Shown here: one piece after another, positions 10,028-20,390 of the stretch
Layout of the letters: each line of letters begins with the position of its first letter
How positions within the stretch are numbered: the first letter of the stretch is position 1
Assembly (NCBI GenBank): GCA_022606135.1
Contig: JABYQN010000010.1
Coordinates: forward strand, 930,001 to 994,000
Source of the DNA: Fomes fomentarius
Taxonomy: Eukaryota > Basidiomycota > Agaricomycetes > Polyporales > Polyporaceae
Direction: 5' to 3'
Length of the DNA: 64,000 bases
The notes under the pieces: generated by a model
Seen by the model: only the letters and a program-made list of their open reading frames with translations
Database searches by the model: none
What the model was told of the DNA's origin: nothing
Translations under genes and position numbers: made by a program

Positions 10028-13000
10028 GTGCTGGTTGTGCTTCCGCCCTCCTCTCTGTCTCCGACCGCTCTGCTTGGCTCGCTACTCCGGCTGCGACTAA
10101 CTGGAACACCGACACAGGTGCTTCTGCACACATGACTCCCCACCGTCACTGGTTTCGCTCCTACTCACCGCACGTCATCCCCATTCGCCTCGCCAACTCG
10201 CACATCGTCTACTCAGCTGGGCTAGGGTCTGTGGTGTTCCAACCGGCGGAGAGGGACGGAGTTGTACCACCTGCTGTTGTACTACACGATGTCTTGCATG
10301 TTCCTGCGCTCGCCAGCAATCTACTGTCCGTTTTCCATCTCACACGTGAGAAGGGCTATGTTGTCGAGATCCAGGCTGCGCGTGCGCTGTTCTGCCAGCA
10401 GGGACAGCTGTGTTTTGAAGCACAAGTCGACCGGCACAATGTGGGCTATCTCCTTGGCCGTACTGTGTCGCAGTCGCACAGCACACTCGCTGCGTCAACC
10501 ACCAGCGAGGAGGACTTGTCTCTGTGGCACCAGCGCTGCTCCCACACCAACCTCGACGACCTGCGCGCTGTTGTGCGCAAGGGCCTTGTCCGCGGCCTCA
10601 CCATTCGCTCAAAACGCGCTCCGGACACTGTCTGTGAGCCGTGTCTTGCTGGAAAGCTCAACCGCCACTCCATCCCTCGTTTCGCGTCGAGGAAGCTTGT
10701 CCCCATCGCCCTGGTCCACACCGACCTCAAGGGCAAGCTCCCGGTCGCTACGCCCGAAGGTCATCTATACTGGATGATTTTTGTGTGCGATGCAACGCGT
10801 TTCTGGGCCATAGCATTCCTGAAGCGCAAGAGCGACGCGTTTGCTGCGTTCAAGGTGTTCAAAGCATATGCTGAGAACTGCCTCGGTCTGCGAATCAAGG
10901 CCACGCGCGATGACAAGGGCGGCGAGTACATTGGCCAGGAGTACGCTGACTTCTGCGCTGAGCACGGCATCCATCGCCAGCACACAGAGCCGGACGAGCC
11001 GCACCAGAACGGTGTTGCGGAGCGAGCAAACCGCACCATTGCTGAGGGCGCAACAGCTCTTCTCTCTCAGGCCAAGCTGCCTCCGTCGTTCTGGGGTCAC
11101 GCCGTCTCTACCTTTGTCCACACTCGCAACCGCATGCCTACCTCTGCGCTGGGCGGCGGTATCCCTTACACTGCCTGGAAACGCGACGGACGCAAACCAG
11201 ATGTGTCCTACTTCCGCGTCTTTGGCTGCCTGGCTTATGTGCTTGTGCGGAAGAAGGACCGCAAAGCGCTGCAGCCTCACACGCGCAAATGCATCTTTGT
11301 TGGCTATCCTGAGGGCACCAAAGCCTGGCGGTTCTGGGATCCAGCTGCGAAGAAATTCCTCATCTCCTCGCATGCTGTGTTTGACGAGCGCTGCTTTCCT
11401 GGTAACTCGCCCTCTATCAATGTCTTTGGACTCCCTCTGGACGAAGTGGACATCCCCAGCGACGGAGAGCATGCAGACGACGCGCCCGACGACACTGAGG
11501 ATGTGCCAGAGCTGCACGATCAGGGGGGAGATGATCCAGATGATCCTGCACCTCCTGCACCTCCTGCACCACAAAACGCTCCGCCTGCACCTCCAGAGCT
11601 GCGCGCACCATCCCCGGATGCACCACCACGCAGTCCGAGTCCTCCAGCACCTCCTGTGCCTCCTGCGCCGCGCGCTGCACCTTCACCTCGCCCAGCATCT
11701 CGCTCGGGCGCGCCGTCCGCCCACCATGAAGCGGATGGTCATGGTGGCTTCAGGCTATATCCTGCGCTCGCGCGCAAGCTCCCAGCGCGCTCCACTCGCT
11801 ACACAGGCTCACTGAACAACCAGCAGCTCGAGCGAGAGAACCGTGTTCCGCAGCGCCTCCGCATCCACACTCCGTCACCTGCTCCCACTCCAGAGCCATC
11901 TGAGCGCGACAACACTCCACAGCGCAACTCGCCTTCACCAGACCCGCTCATTGACGCACCAGTTGACCCAATCCCAGTCCAGTTCCGCGCATACCGCTCT
12001 CCTTCGCCTCCGCCGTCTCCAACATCCTCAGACGATGAGCTTGACCTCCTCGGACGCGACCACAAGGACGGACTGGAGTGCACTGTTGAAGCGATGCTTG
12101 CCAGCATTGAGCATGTCTACACCGGTGAGCGCGACGACTTCCTGTCATACGACGATGCACTGGAGGTCGCATTCGAGTCTGTGGTTGAGCATGCGCTCAA
12201 GGCAGCGCAAGAGCAGCATGGCGAGCCGCGCTCTATCTCTGATGCAATGAGGCTTCCGCCGGACCAGCGCGACAAGTGGCTCAAGGCTGCGCAGGACGAG
12301 ATCCAGTCCCTTGTCGAGAACGGCACCTTTGAGCTTGTGCAGCTTCTGCCTGGTCGCAAAGCTATTGGCTCGCGCTGGGTGTTCCGCGTCAAGCACAATG
12401 CAGACGGCTCCATTGAGCGATACAAGGGCCGTCTTGTCGCAAAGGGCTTCTCCCAGCGCCCTGGCTTCGACTACAACGAGACCTTTGCGCCTACACCCAA
12501 GTGGGCCTCCATCCGCGCTATCCTCGCCCTTGCTGCACTCGAAGACCTCGAACTCGAGTCTGTGGACATCTCCTCTGCCTACCTCAACGGCGAGCTCAAG
12601 GAGGAGGTCTACATGCAGCAGCCCGAGGGCTTTGAGGAGAAGACTCCGCAGTGGGTGTGGTGCCTCCGCAAGGCCCTCTATGGTCTCAAGCAGGCTGGCT
12701 GCTGCTGGCATGAGAAGCTGCACTAGGTCCTGCTCAAGCTCGGATTTTCGCGCCTGGTCTGCGAGCACAGTGTCTGGGTCTATCTGCGCGACGGAGTGCG
12801 TCTTATCATCCCTGTCTTTGTCGACGACATCACCATTGCTGGCAAGTCCAAAGCGGCCATCCAGCGTGTCAAGGACGACCTCCGCGCGCACTTCAAATTG
12901 CGAGACCTCGGTCCTACATCCTGGCTCCTGGGTGTCAAGATTGAGCGCGACCGCTCGACGCGTTCCCTGTCTATTTCACAGCGCCAGTATGCCCTTGACA

Positions 13001-13419
13001 TCCTCGACCGCTACGGCTTCGCAGACTGTGACCCGGTGGGCACTCCCATGGACCCAGGCCTTCGTCTCAGTGCGGAGATGGCTCCCTCGTCGCCAGCTGA
13101 TGCACGCGACATGCAGGACATCCCCTACAACCAGGCTGTTGGCTCTCTGTTCTACCTTGCAGTTGCAACGCGCCCAGACATCTCTCGCACTGTGGGCAAC
13201 CTTGCGCGTTTCTCCCAGAATCCCGGGATGACGCACTGGAAGGCGGTCAAGCACCTCTTCCGCTACATCAAGGGCACTCTTGACTACAAGCTCACCTACT
13301 CCCCTTCGCCCGACGCTGAGCTCTTCACCTCCTTCATCGATGCAGACCATGCTGGCTGTCCCGACACTGGTTGCTCCACCTCTGGCTATGTGATCAAGAT
13401 GGGCACCGGTGCGATCTCC
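10024..13419 (+). pseudogene. pol: copia A pol (protease, integrase, RT, RNase H) with in-frame TAG and 3' deletion
   Basis: Domains in order: aspartic protease (NTDTGAS at about 10105-10125), gag-pre-integrase (LWHQRCSHTN ... CEPCLAGK), integrase core (HTDLKG, DDKGGEY, VAERANRT), a long proline and acid-rich linker (about 11440-12060), reverse transcriptase (RWVFRVK, AYLNGELKE, YGLKQAG) and start of RNase H (DADHAG). A TAG at 12724-12726 follows WHEKLH, before the catalytic FVDD motif at about 12820, so RT is split. The frame is otherwise open on both sides of the TAG. The C-terminal RNase H block seen in copy C (STTEAEF, RIDNLSA) is deleted. Confidence 0.92.
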
Positions 13420-13873
13420 TGTTGGACCTCATGGGTCTTGTGCCCTAGCCAAGTCCATGGTTTGTTTTCATTCAGTCTTCCACACATTCCCTAATTCCTT
13501 CACTGCATCATTATCTTCGCCGATTTTTCCCTCCTTCCCTATTCGACCTGTGGCTGTGCAAATATTCACACAGGGTCGCGACTGGCGCCCCGCGCCTCAG
13601 TTAGAAGCGCTAGCCCGTGCATTGACTCCTGCGCCCTCCATGAATTTTTCTTTGAGCGCTTCTGTATGTTTTGTTGATCCCCATGTTTAGAAGTACTGTA
13701 CAGTTGTTTCCCACGCGCTCCTGCGCCGTAGACAGTCGCTGTGTCGAGCTCTGGTGTCTCTCAGACTTCACAGAGCTCGACATAGGTGGGTAGTATTATT
13801 TCTGCAATATATCAGACTTCACAGAGCTCGACATAGGCCATTGTGATTGCTCTGAGGCACACTGCAGTCAACA
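13420..13873 (+). repeat. 3' LTR of copia A (L4, 454 bp)
   Basis: The LTR starts TGTTGG directly after cgatctcc of the RNase H region, with no polypurine tract, and ends CAACA at 13873. It carries a few substitutions relative to L3 (for example in the first 150 bases) that it shares with the LTR at 19937-20390, showing L4 and L5 are duplicates of each other. Confidence 0.93.
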
Positions 13874-14168
13874 GATAAGAAGATCAAGCTTGTATGCATA
13901 TAAGAAAATCAATCTTGTACATATATGATAAGAAGATCAAGCTCATATGTATATAATAACAAAATCAAGCTTGTATAAGAGGATATAAAGCATGTCCATA
14001 TATGATAAGAAAATCAAGCTTCTGTATATGTAATAAGGAGATGAAGCTCAGACCAAGAGACAGGCACAACAACACAAAGTGAGGAGAGGAGTGTGGGCAG
14101 GAGTACATACAAGCTTGATTTCTTATCATATAGATACAGGCTTGATTTCCTTACCATATATATACAAC
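13874..14168. repeat. Foldback-type repeat: tandem units of about 28 bp plus inverted units
   Basis: From 13874 about six imperfect units of the type gataagaagatcaagctt-gtatgtatat follow each other to about 14055. After a short unique core (gaccaagagacagg...gggcaggag) two units occur in reverse orientation (acaagcttgatttcttatc at 14109 onward). The structure resembles a small foldback or MITE-like element with repetitive subterminal arms. Related inverted units are found at 44205-44268. No coding capacity. Confidence 0.7.
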
Positions 14169-14940
14169 AATATGATCTAATACAGCCTTAGCTTTTTGGA
14201 TTTTGCTACACACCCAAACAAGTATACTCCCGATGCAGATCCGATCACTTCCCCATGTCGTGTTAGTAACAATGTCACTCTTCAGGGTGTAAGGCAGCGA
14301 ACATGCATCACTTCGCCATACTTCGTATTGAATATCACTTCCCGCAGGTCTTTGTCTTATAGCACGATCAAGGGGAACAATCATGCCCTAATTAAACTTA
14401 TCCGGTTGCACACGCTTACTTCTGCGCTTCAGGTTCGTGATGGCTAAGGAGACAAGTGGCGGCCAGACTGTCAGCTTGAGAACCTCCACACCCACACCAT
14501 TACCGCACCGTTATGGCCATTCTCCCAATATCAACAACGGACGATCATCCTCCTGATCCAAACCCCCACCAACAAACCTCGTCAGCCTCACCTCCATCCT
14601 CAAATTCCGCCCCTCCCTGCGTGCCCTGCGCCCCGGGCTCCACAAGACCCAGCCCGCATGCAGCATGCACAAAAGGTCCCTGTCATCCATGTACCAACCC
14701 AAGTGCATATGATACCGTGGTGTCGAACAGGTGGGACGGCATGAGTAGTAGAGTGCATACAAATCCTGCTCATGATGTCGCCGGAAGTGAATGACTGCAC
14801 TATCACAGTGCACGAAAGACTCGGAGGTATGGATGTGGGTTTGAATGTGTCAACAAAACTTCTAGCTTCAAACAGTCGATAAGATATATACACGTTGGCA
14901 CGAAGAGACGACAATAACAGAACAAGCTGCTACATCTGAT
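14169..14940. other. No gene recognised
   Basis: I see no convincing coding sequence in this stretch. The block near 14225-14260 (cgatgcagatccgatcact...) resembles the sequence near 51525-51545 (caatgcaggtccgatcacg...), so an old dispersed repeat may be present. Short frames at 14511-14914 on both strands have no recognisable motif. Confidence 0.5.
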
Positions 14941-16107
14941 TCACTGTGTGTAGCAATCATATGTGATGAATTCGTCGAGCAACCACTGATCAAAGGTTCC
15001 ATACTTACCTCGGTGTTTGTGTTTAGTCTTGTACGTCAATTCACTCACCCAGGATGGGTACCTCATGGAATCGGTGATTACTAGTTGTCTGCCATCAGCC
15101 CGCTCGTATCCAGGGCGAATCTGCAACCAGTGCGGGGAGCGGTGTGCATCTAAGGTGCGAATCCATAGCTGGCAGCGATCGGGCAGACGGTGACAGAAGA
15201 GGTCACCCAATCTCAATGTGTCACAATCCGAGAGGTCGGGGGGATGTTCTATAGGCAGTGCCGATGAGCTTTCGAACCAGGAAGTTCCCTCGTTGCTACT
15301 CCCGTCCTCTATGTGTCCGAAACCTTTGAACGACCGAAACTGACGTTTGTAGACAGATTCTTGCTTGAGGGGTCGATTCCCCTAAGATTATGTGGTTGGA
15401 ATACTGCAGGATGAGTGAATTGAAATCGACGTACTTGAATATGTTCTGACGCCTCTGAAGGCCTGGGAGAAGAAGTGGCTGGGTCAGACGAGGGCCACGT
15501 AGTGCTCGTACTGGAAGTCGCAGCAGGGTTCGAAGGGTTCGACGTGTCTGCGAATCGGACAACCCGAGGCCTAGGCGAAGTGCCCTGGGAGGTCGATGGG
15601 AGAGGCGTTCCATGACGTGATTGTTTGCGGACGTGGTGGTCTAGAGCATCGAGGTCCCTTTGGGGCCGAAGAGTCAGACCGTGAATTCTTAGTGAGAACA
15701 CTCAAGACTTACCGTTGCCCCGAAGTCCGATCCATCACTCTGAGAATTGCAGGCAGAGTCTCCTCTCGAGCACCCTCAGGGACAGGGGCTATGTAAGATA
15801 TGCGAGTCGTTTTCAGAGCACAGACGGCAGTGCTCACAGAAACGCTGTAATCTTGACTAATCTCGCGAGTGCGCACTTTGGGTTTGGCCAGCTTCCGAGG
15901 TTGATCCTTGCCTCTATTTCACCATACTTTGACAACAACTACGAGGATGAGGACGAGAGCTGTGATATAGACGATAGAGGCCAAGGTGGCTTCGTTAAGA
16001 TCATCAGCTACCGAGGCAAGCCATTGCTCTGCCTGTAGTTGATACAGAGTTGATGACATTAGATTGAGGGAGAGGCAGGCAGCATATTGCACCAAGTACG
16101 AGAGCAT
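14941..16107 (-). pseudogene. Hypothetical membrane-anchored protein X, multi-exon, possibly inactivated by one TGA
   Basis: I do not recognise the family. Reading minus strand from the ATG at 16107-16105 (MLSYLVQYAACLSLN) there is a predicted transmembrane segment (ATLASIVYITALVLILVVVV) ending KVW, then TGA, after which the same frame stays open (NRGKDQPRKLAKPKV...) to a good donor (cggtaagt) at about 15711. Further exons are a Ser/Thr/Pro-rich stretch (TSSTSTTWPSSDP, 15480-15560), an intron of about 55 bp with a ttag acceptor, and a last exon ending at 14941 (PSWVSELTY ... DEFITYDCYTQ). The TGA could be CGA (Arg) mutated at a CpG. The C-terminal 80 residues resemble the end of protein Y at 34006-35304. 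The start region is divergent from the phosphatase remnant at 16284. Confidence 0.55.
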
Positions 16108-16283
16108 GGAGGTCAAGCCAGATCGATCCGCATGTTGACAACGAGGCGAGATATGAGTGCACAATGGCAAGGTGGATTTGGGCGCTCAGTCCCGCAATCC
16201 ACCACCATCCACGCCATCATCCCTTTCAACTCCAATTCCTCGTGAATATATCTTCCTTCTGAGTCCCTCTTGACTATCTTGAC

Positions 16284-17055
16284 ATGACCGCATTCGACCC
16301 CGACAAATGGCTCTCGATGCTCCTGGAATGTCAACACCTCCCCGAGCCCAACATGAAGATTCTCTGCGACAGAGTCCGCTCGATCCTGCTCGAAGAGTCG
16401 AACTCCCAGCCCGTCCCATTTACCATCTACGGCAACATCCACAGGCAATTGTGGGGTTCTCTCGAGTTGTTGAGGAAGGGTGAGATGGTGCCGGAGACAA
16501 GCTACATCTTCATGGCATGTATGTACCTCTCCGAGTTGGCCGAGAGGATTGCTCAGACAGGTTATAGGGTGACTTCGTCGACCGTGGACACTATAGTCTT
16601 GAGACGGTCTCGCTGTTACTCGTGCTGAAGGCGAGGTGAAACCACGGAAGTCGACAGAACACCCAGGTTTACGGCTTTTACGGTCTGTCTAAGTTTTTGG
16701 GCTGCAATACGTTACCTGAGGTTGGTATGTCCATCCCCGCACGTCGTATCCTCCGGTCGTTCATCCTTATCAAGATCATCGACGACAAGACATTATGCAT
16801 TCATGGCGGCCTCTCTCCCGACATCAACACACTCGATCAAATACGCGTGCTTTCAAGAGCGCAGGAGATCCCATATGAAGGAGTGTTCTGTGGTATGTCA
16901 AATTGCTGCCCTGCTATCCTGTCACCATCGCTTTGCTTACGTGGGGCGTGTAGATCTCATGGTCAGACCCAGACAACACCGACGATTCGCGGTACTGCAG
17001 CAGCGTGGGACCTGCCAGCACAGGCGCATACCACCCGAGATGGCTCTTCGACCGT
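16284..17055 (+). pseudogene. PPP-family Ser/Thr phosphatase catalytic subunit (PP2A/Sit4-like), decayed
   Basis: The start MTAFDPDKWLSMLLECQHLP and EESNSQPV fit PP2A-like catalytic subunits, which bind two metals through GDxHG, GDxVDRG and GNHE motifs. Here GDIHG has become GNIHR (lost aspartate and glycine). GDFVDRGHYS is present at 16568-16597 after a possible GC-AG intron (16515-16567). The GNHE region is deleted: sequence jumps from LKAR to a remnant of HESRQ-TQVYGFY at about 16640. The block LCIHGGLSPDINTLDQIRV (16795-16851) is intact; after an intron (about 16894-16952) DLMWSDPD is frameshifted by a lost TG. The C-terminal third is not recognisable. It runs tail-to-tail into the transposase at 17101. 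Confidence 0.85.
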
Positions 17056-17100
17056 AATATATGTACAACATGAAATAATTACAGGCCTATGGAGATGCGG

Positions 17101-19936
17101 TCACAAGTCTCCCAAATCTATTATCATGTCGTCCCACTCATCCACGTCTCCGAGATCGCGCTGGTCCAAGTCCTCCTTGTCAAGAACATGAGACACGAGG
17201 CATGCACTCTGATCGTTATGATGAGCACGCGGAGGGAATAAGAGCTGTAATTACATACCTTGTCGAGGGGGAGAACGTGTATACAGGGTTGTGATATGGC
17301 CTTGAACTCCATGGGCGTACGTGCAAAATGGGAAACAAGTAGATCTGCCCGGATGACGATATGTGGCAGGTACCGTGCGTAACAGAGTCAGCCACCGACA
17401 AATCCATATTGCCTGTAAGGATCCCTCCGTGCATCTGTATGGGATAGCTCTTCCAGCGGTTCTATGAGAAGGTAAGTGGATTCAGATCGCTGCCCGCAAG
17501 CATCACAAATAGCGTAGGAAAATATCTGCTTGATTTGCCCTGCGCGCAACGTAGACAAAGACGCTGCCTCTTTGTATACGATGTTGCTGTCTCTTGGAGA
17601 GTCTGAGGCGCTACGGAATGAGACGCCACCTTGGAACAGGCGAGAGCAACGGAGAGCCCTGTTCAACAACTGCTGAGTGCCGGGGATTCATCGTAGTTCT
17701 ATGTCGATAAACCTGTCATCATTGAGGAATTTGATGAGGGCTTGGAAACAGCCATCGGACAAGTTGTGTGGCTTTGTGTCACCTTTTGGAGACAACCTGA
17801 TCCCGAGGAAGTTGGACTCGCGCAACCGCGTCCCCCGTCTGTCTTCGGCTGCAGCTTCCTGCACAGCTCCGGCCAGTTCCTGGGCACTTTCGAGTATGCT
17901 CTCGTCTTCTAGCAGGACACAAAGGTTCGCAGAATGGCTATTGTGCTTCATGTACGTAGACTCAAGCTCTCCTGCATAATTGTGAGTGTGAAGAAAGGCT
18001 CGAGTGGCGATGTGACACACTGAACTTCATATTCGTGTTCGTTCCCTGTAGGAGGTAGTTCATTCTCTCGGAAAAGAAGGTCCGGATCGAATGCAACGGC
18101 CCATAGAGGCAGAGGAAGAAGGCGATGTGAATGGAATTGTGCTGATTGGGGGTGATGTTGAAATCCGGGTATAGCTTCCGAATCCCCTGTAGATACCGCA
18201 ATGACACCACCTTGTACAGTTTGATGGTTTCCTGTGACATCTCCAGCAAGCTTCCGACAACGACCTCTGTGACGAGATCCATATAGTTGTCGAGGATCTC
18301 CTTCTGTCAATCTCCTTTCTTATACCACAAACGGATGAGTATGATCGGAAGGTAGATGACGCAAAACATATGCCACTGGTCAGCGCTGAGCTTCCCTCTC
18401 GCCTTCTTGCCAACATTGGCCGGTACAGGATTCACCCAAGAGGGTAGCTGTGTGTGTGGCATCCGATCATGGATGTACTTGAGGGTGTGTTTACCTAGGA
18501 TGGTGCCGCTGTGCGCCGGGCTGTCATCCGTTGCTCCAGCCGTCTCAACCTCGTCAACTCAACTGTCAGTACCTGCTATAGTCGAGGGTTGGAGGCAATC
18601 TTACTGGCGGACTGGTCCCCACTACACGGACCCGATCTTTAGGCACAGGAGTTGGGTTGGCAGACGCGGTTTGTGCGCCAGCAGGTACAACTGGTTTCAA
18701 AGTCCCAGGGGGGTACTTGCTTCGCTATAGATCGACAGCGTGAAGTCAGAAAACTCATTAATGCGGTTAACACAATCAGCGTACTTCTTCAATCAACCTC
18801 TTGATCAATTGCTTCTTAGTGCCTTCATGAGAGAGATTGTAGCACTCGCACAGCGCCTGGAAAACTCCGAGGTTGAACTTGTTGGCGAGTGTGGTTTCAG
18901 CATTGCCAGCCAGGAAGCCCTTCTCAGCCGCAGCGACCACATTACGGTTGCGCGAAGCGCTTTGACTGCTGGAAGCTTTGCCTCGATCGATCGAACCGCC
19001 GGCTTCAGTAGTCATGATCTTCTCCTTATCGTCATCAACCTTAACACCTTCCTTCTGACGCTGCCGCACATCATTAGTATGACCAATTGAGATAGTAGTT
19101 TATAGCGCGTACATATGCTAGCAAGGCTTGTATAAGGGCCGGTTTCGTTGTCTTCTTGTGTGCGATACTCAGCATGGACACCAGGTATCTTAGAACTGGG
19201 CACGTGCACTTCTCGAGCCTAGCAGGAACACTTGAGTAGAGGTGATCCATTGCCGCTGCGATTTCTTCCTGGGGTGGCTGAGGAAGAAAGTCATTGTCGT
19301 CGGCATTCTGAGTGTCTGCGCTCATACCCCAAAGCACATGGCAGTGATGCTTCAGCAGTCCGAGGTAATGATTATGCATGGAGTCGATGACAGTGAAACG
19401 GATCGGATTCCAGTACTTCAGCTCTAACAGAGCAGACCAATGGATGCTGCTCTCCTTGAACGCTGCCTCACGACCTTTGACTGTGGGCGCTTCCTTCCAT
19501 GTTGTCGCATCTGCTCGATGTTCCTCTTCAGAACGATCCGGCCACTGTTCGGCTGCAATGTTGTTGATGTCGTCTCGTAGTAACTTGCATACACTACAGA
19601 AGTACTTCGACATGTAGCCGCTGAAGCCGGACGCCTGTCTCGCAGCAGGTAGATCACAGACAAGCGGACCAAGGGCGCAACGAACTAGGCGGCCATGGGG
19701 GTATTTTGCAGTACGAGAGTAGAAAACACCAGAGTGCCAGAAGTCACGAAGATCGCGGACTAGTGGTTTGAGGAAATGGTTGAACTGGTCTATTGAGGGT
19801 TTTGTGGGACCTGGGATTACACCGACCAGGAAGATGTTCTCCGGAAGATAGCGGAGATGTGGGGGCAGGTTCAGACAATACATGTAGATGGCGGTTACAG
19901 AGACTTGTTGTTTCGCTTGCTTTGACTGGTATGGAT
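17101..19936 (-). CDS. CACTA/EnSpm-like transposase (Tnp2 type), N-terminally truncated
   Basis: On the minus strand the open frame comes in from the LTR at 19936 and shows the fungal Tnp2 signature: FLVGVIPGPTKPS, GRLVRCALGPLVCDLPAAR, a C-x-x-C pair (FCSVCK), and the WNPIRFTVIDSMHNHYLGL block. After an intron near 19070 it continues with an SAP-like segment (LGVFQALCECYNLS ... LIKRLIEEV), then FNITPNQHNSIHIAFFL, RNPYRQ-like RDPYRQYGFVGG, CIHVLPLDK, and an acidic tail (DLDQRDLGDVDEWDD) ending in TGA at 17103-17101. At least five short introns. The N-terminal part is cut off by the copia B LTR, so it is broken although the remaining exons look well kept. Transposases of this type excise CACTA elements; no CACTA termini were found. 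Confidence 0.8.
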
Positions 19937-20390
19937 TGTTGACTGCAGTGTGCCTCAGAGCAATCACAATGGCCTATGTTGAGCTCTGTGAAGTCTGATA
20001 TATTGCAGAAATAATACTACCCACCTATGTCGAGCTCTGTGAAGTCTGAGAGACACCAGAGCTCGACACAGCGACTGTCTACGGCGCAGGAGCGCGTGGG
20101 AAACAACTGTACAGTACTTCTAAACATGGGGATCAACAAAACATACAGAAGCGCTCAAAGAAAAATTCATGGAGGGCGCAGGAGTCAATGCACGGGCTAG
20201 CGCTTCTAACTGAGGCGCGGGGCGCCAGTCGCGACCCTGTGTGAATATTTGCACAGCCACAGGTCGAATAGGGAAGGAGGGAAAAATCGGCGAAGATAAT
20301 GATGCAGTGAAGGAATTAGGGAATGTGTGGAAGACTGAATGAAAACAAACCATGGACTTGGCTAGGGCACAAGACCCATGAGGTCCAACA
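19937..20390 (-). repeat. 3' LTR of copia B (L5, 454 bp)
   Basis: Mirror of L4, with TGTTGG...CAACA ends on the minus strand. The outer flank (tggat) lies inside the CACTA-like transposase gene, which it truncates. Confidence 0.93.

Larger units (their letters stand above)
8504..13873 (+). mobile_element. Ty1/copia element A with both LTRs and a 3' internal deletion
   Basis: It is the most complete member of the family: LTR 8504-8957, primer binding site, gag, pol, and LTR 13420-13873. The last part of pol (end of RNase H) and the polypurine tract are deleted, with the junction at 13419/13420 inside the gatctcc sequence. The 5' flank (cttcg, inside hAT) and 3' flank (gataa, in a foldback repeat) do not match, so the two ends did not come from one simple insertion. 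Copia elements move through an RNA copy made in virus-like particles; this copy cannot make the whole enzyme set. Confidence 0.93.

Noticed and set aside
12145..12891. Antisense 248-codon frame in copia A, also seen in B and partly in C
   Set aside because: It is the mirror of conserved reverse transcriptase codons with strong GC-rich third positions; it shows no domain of its own.
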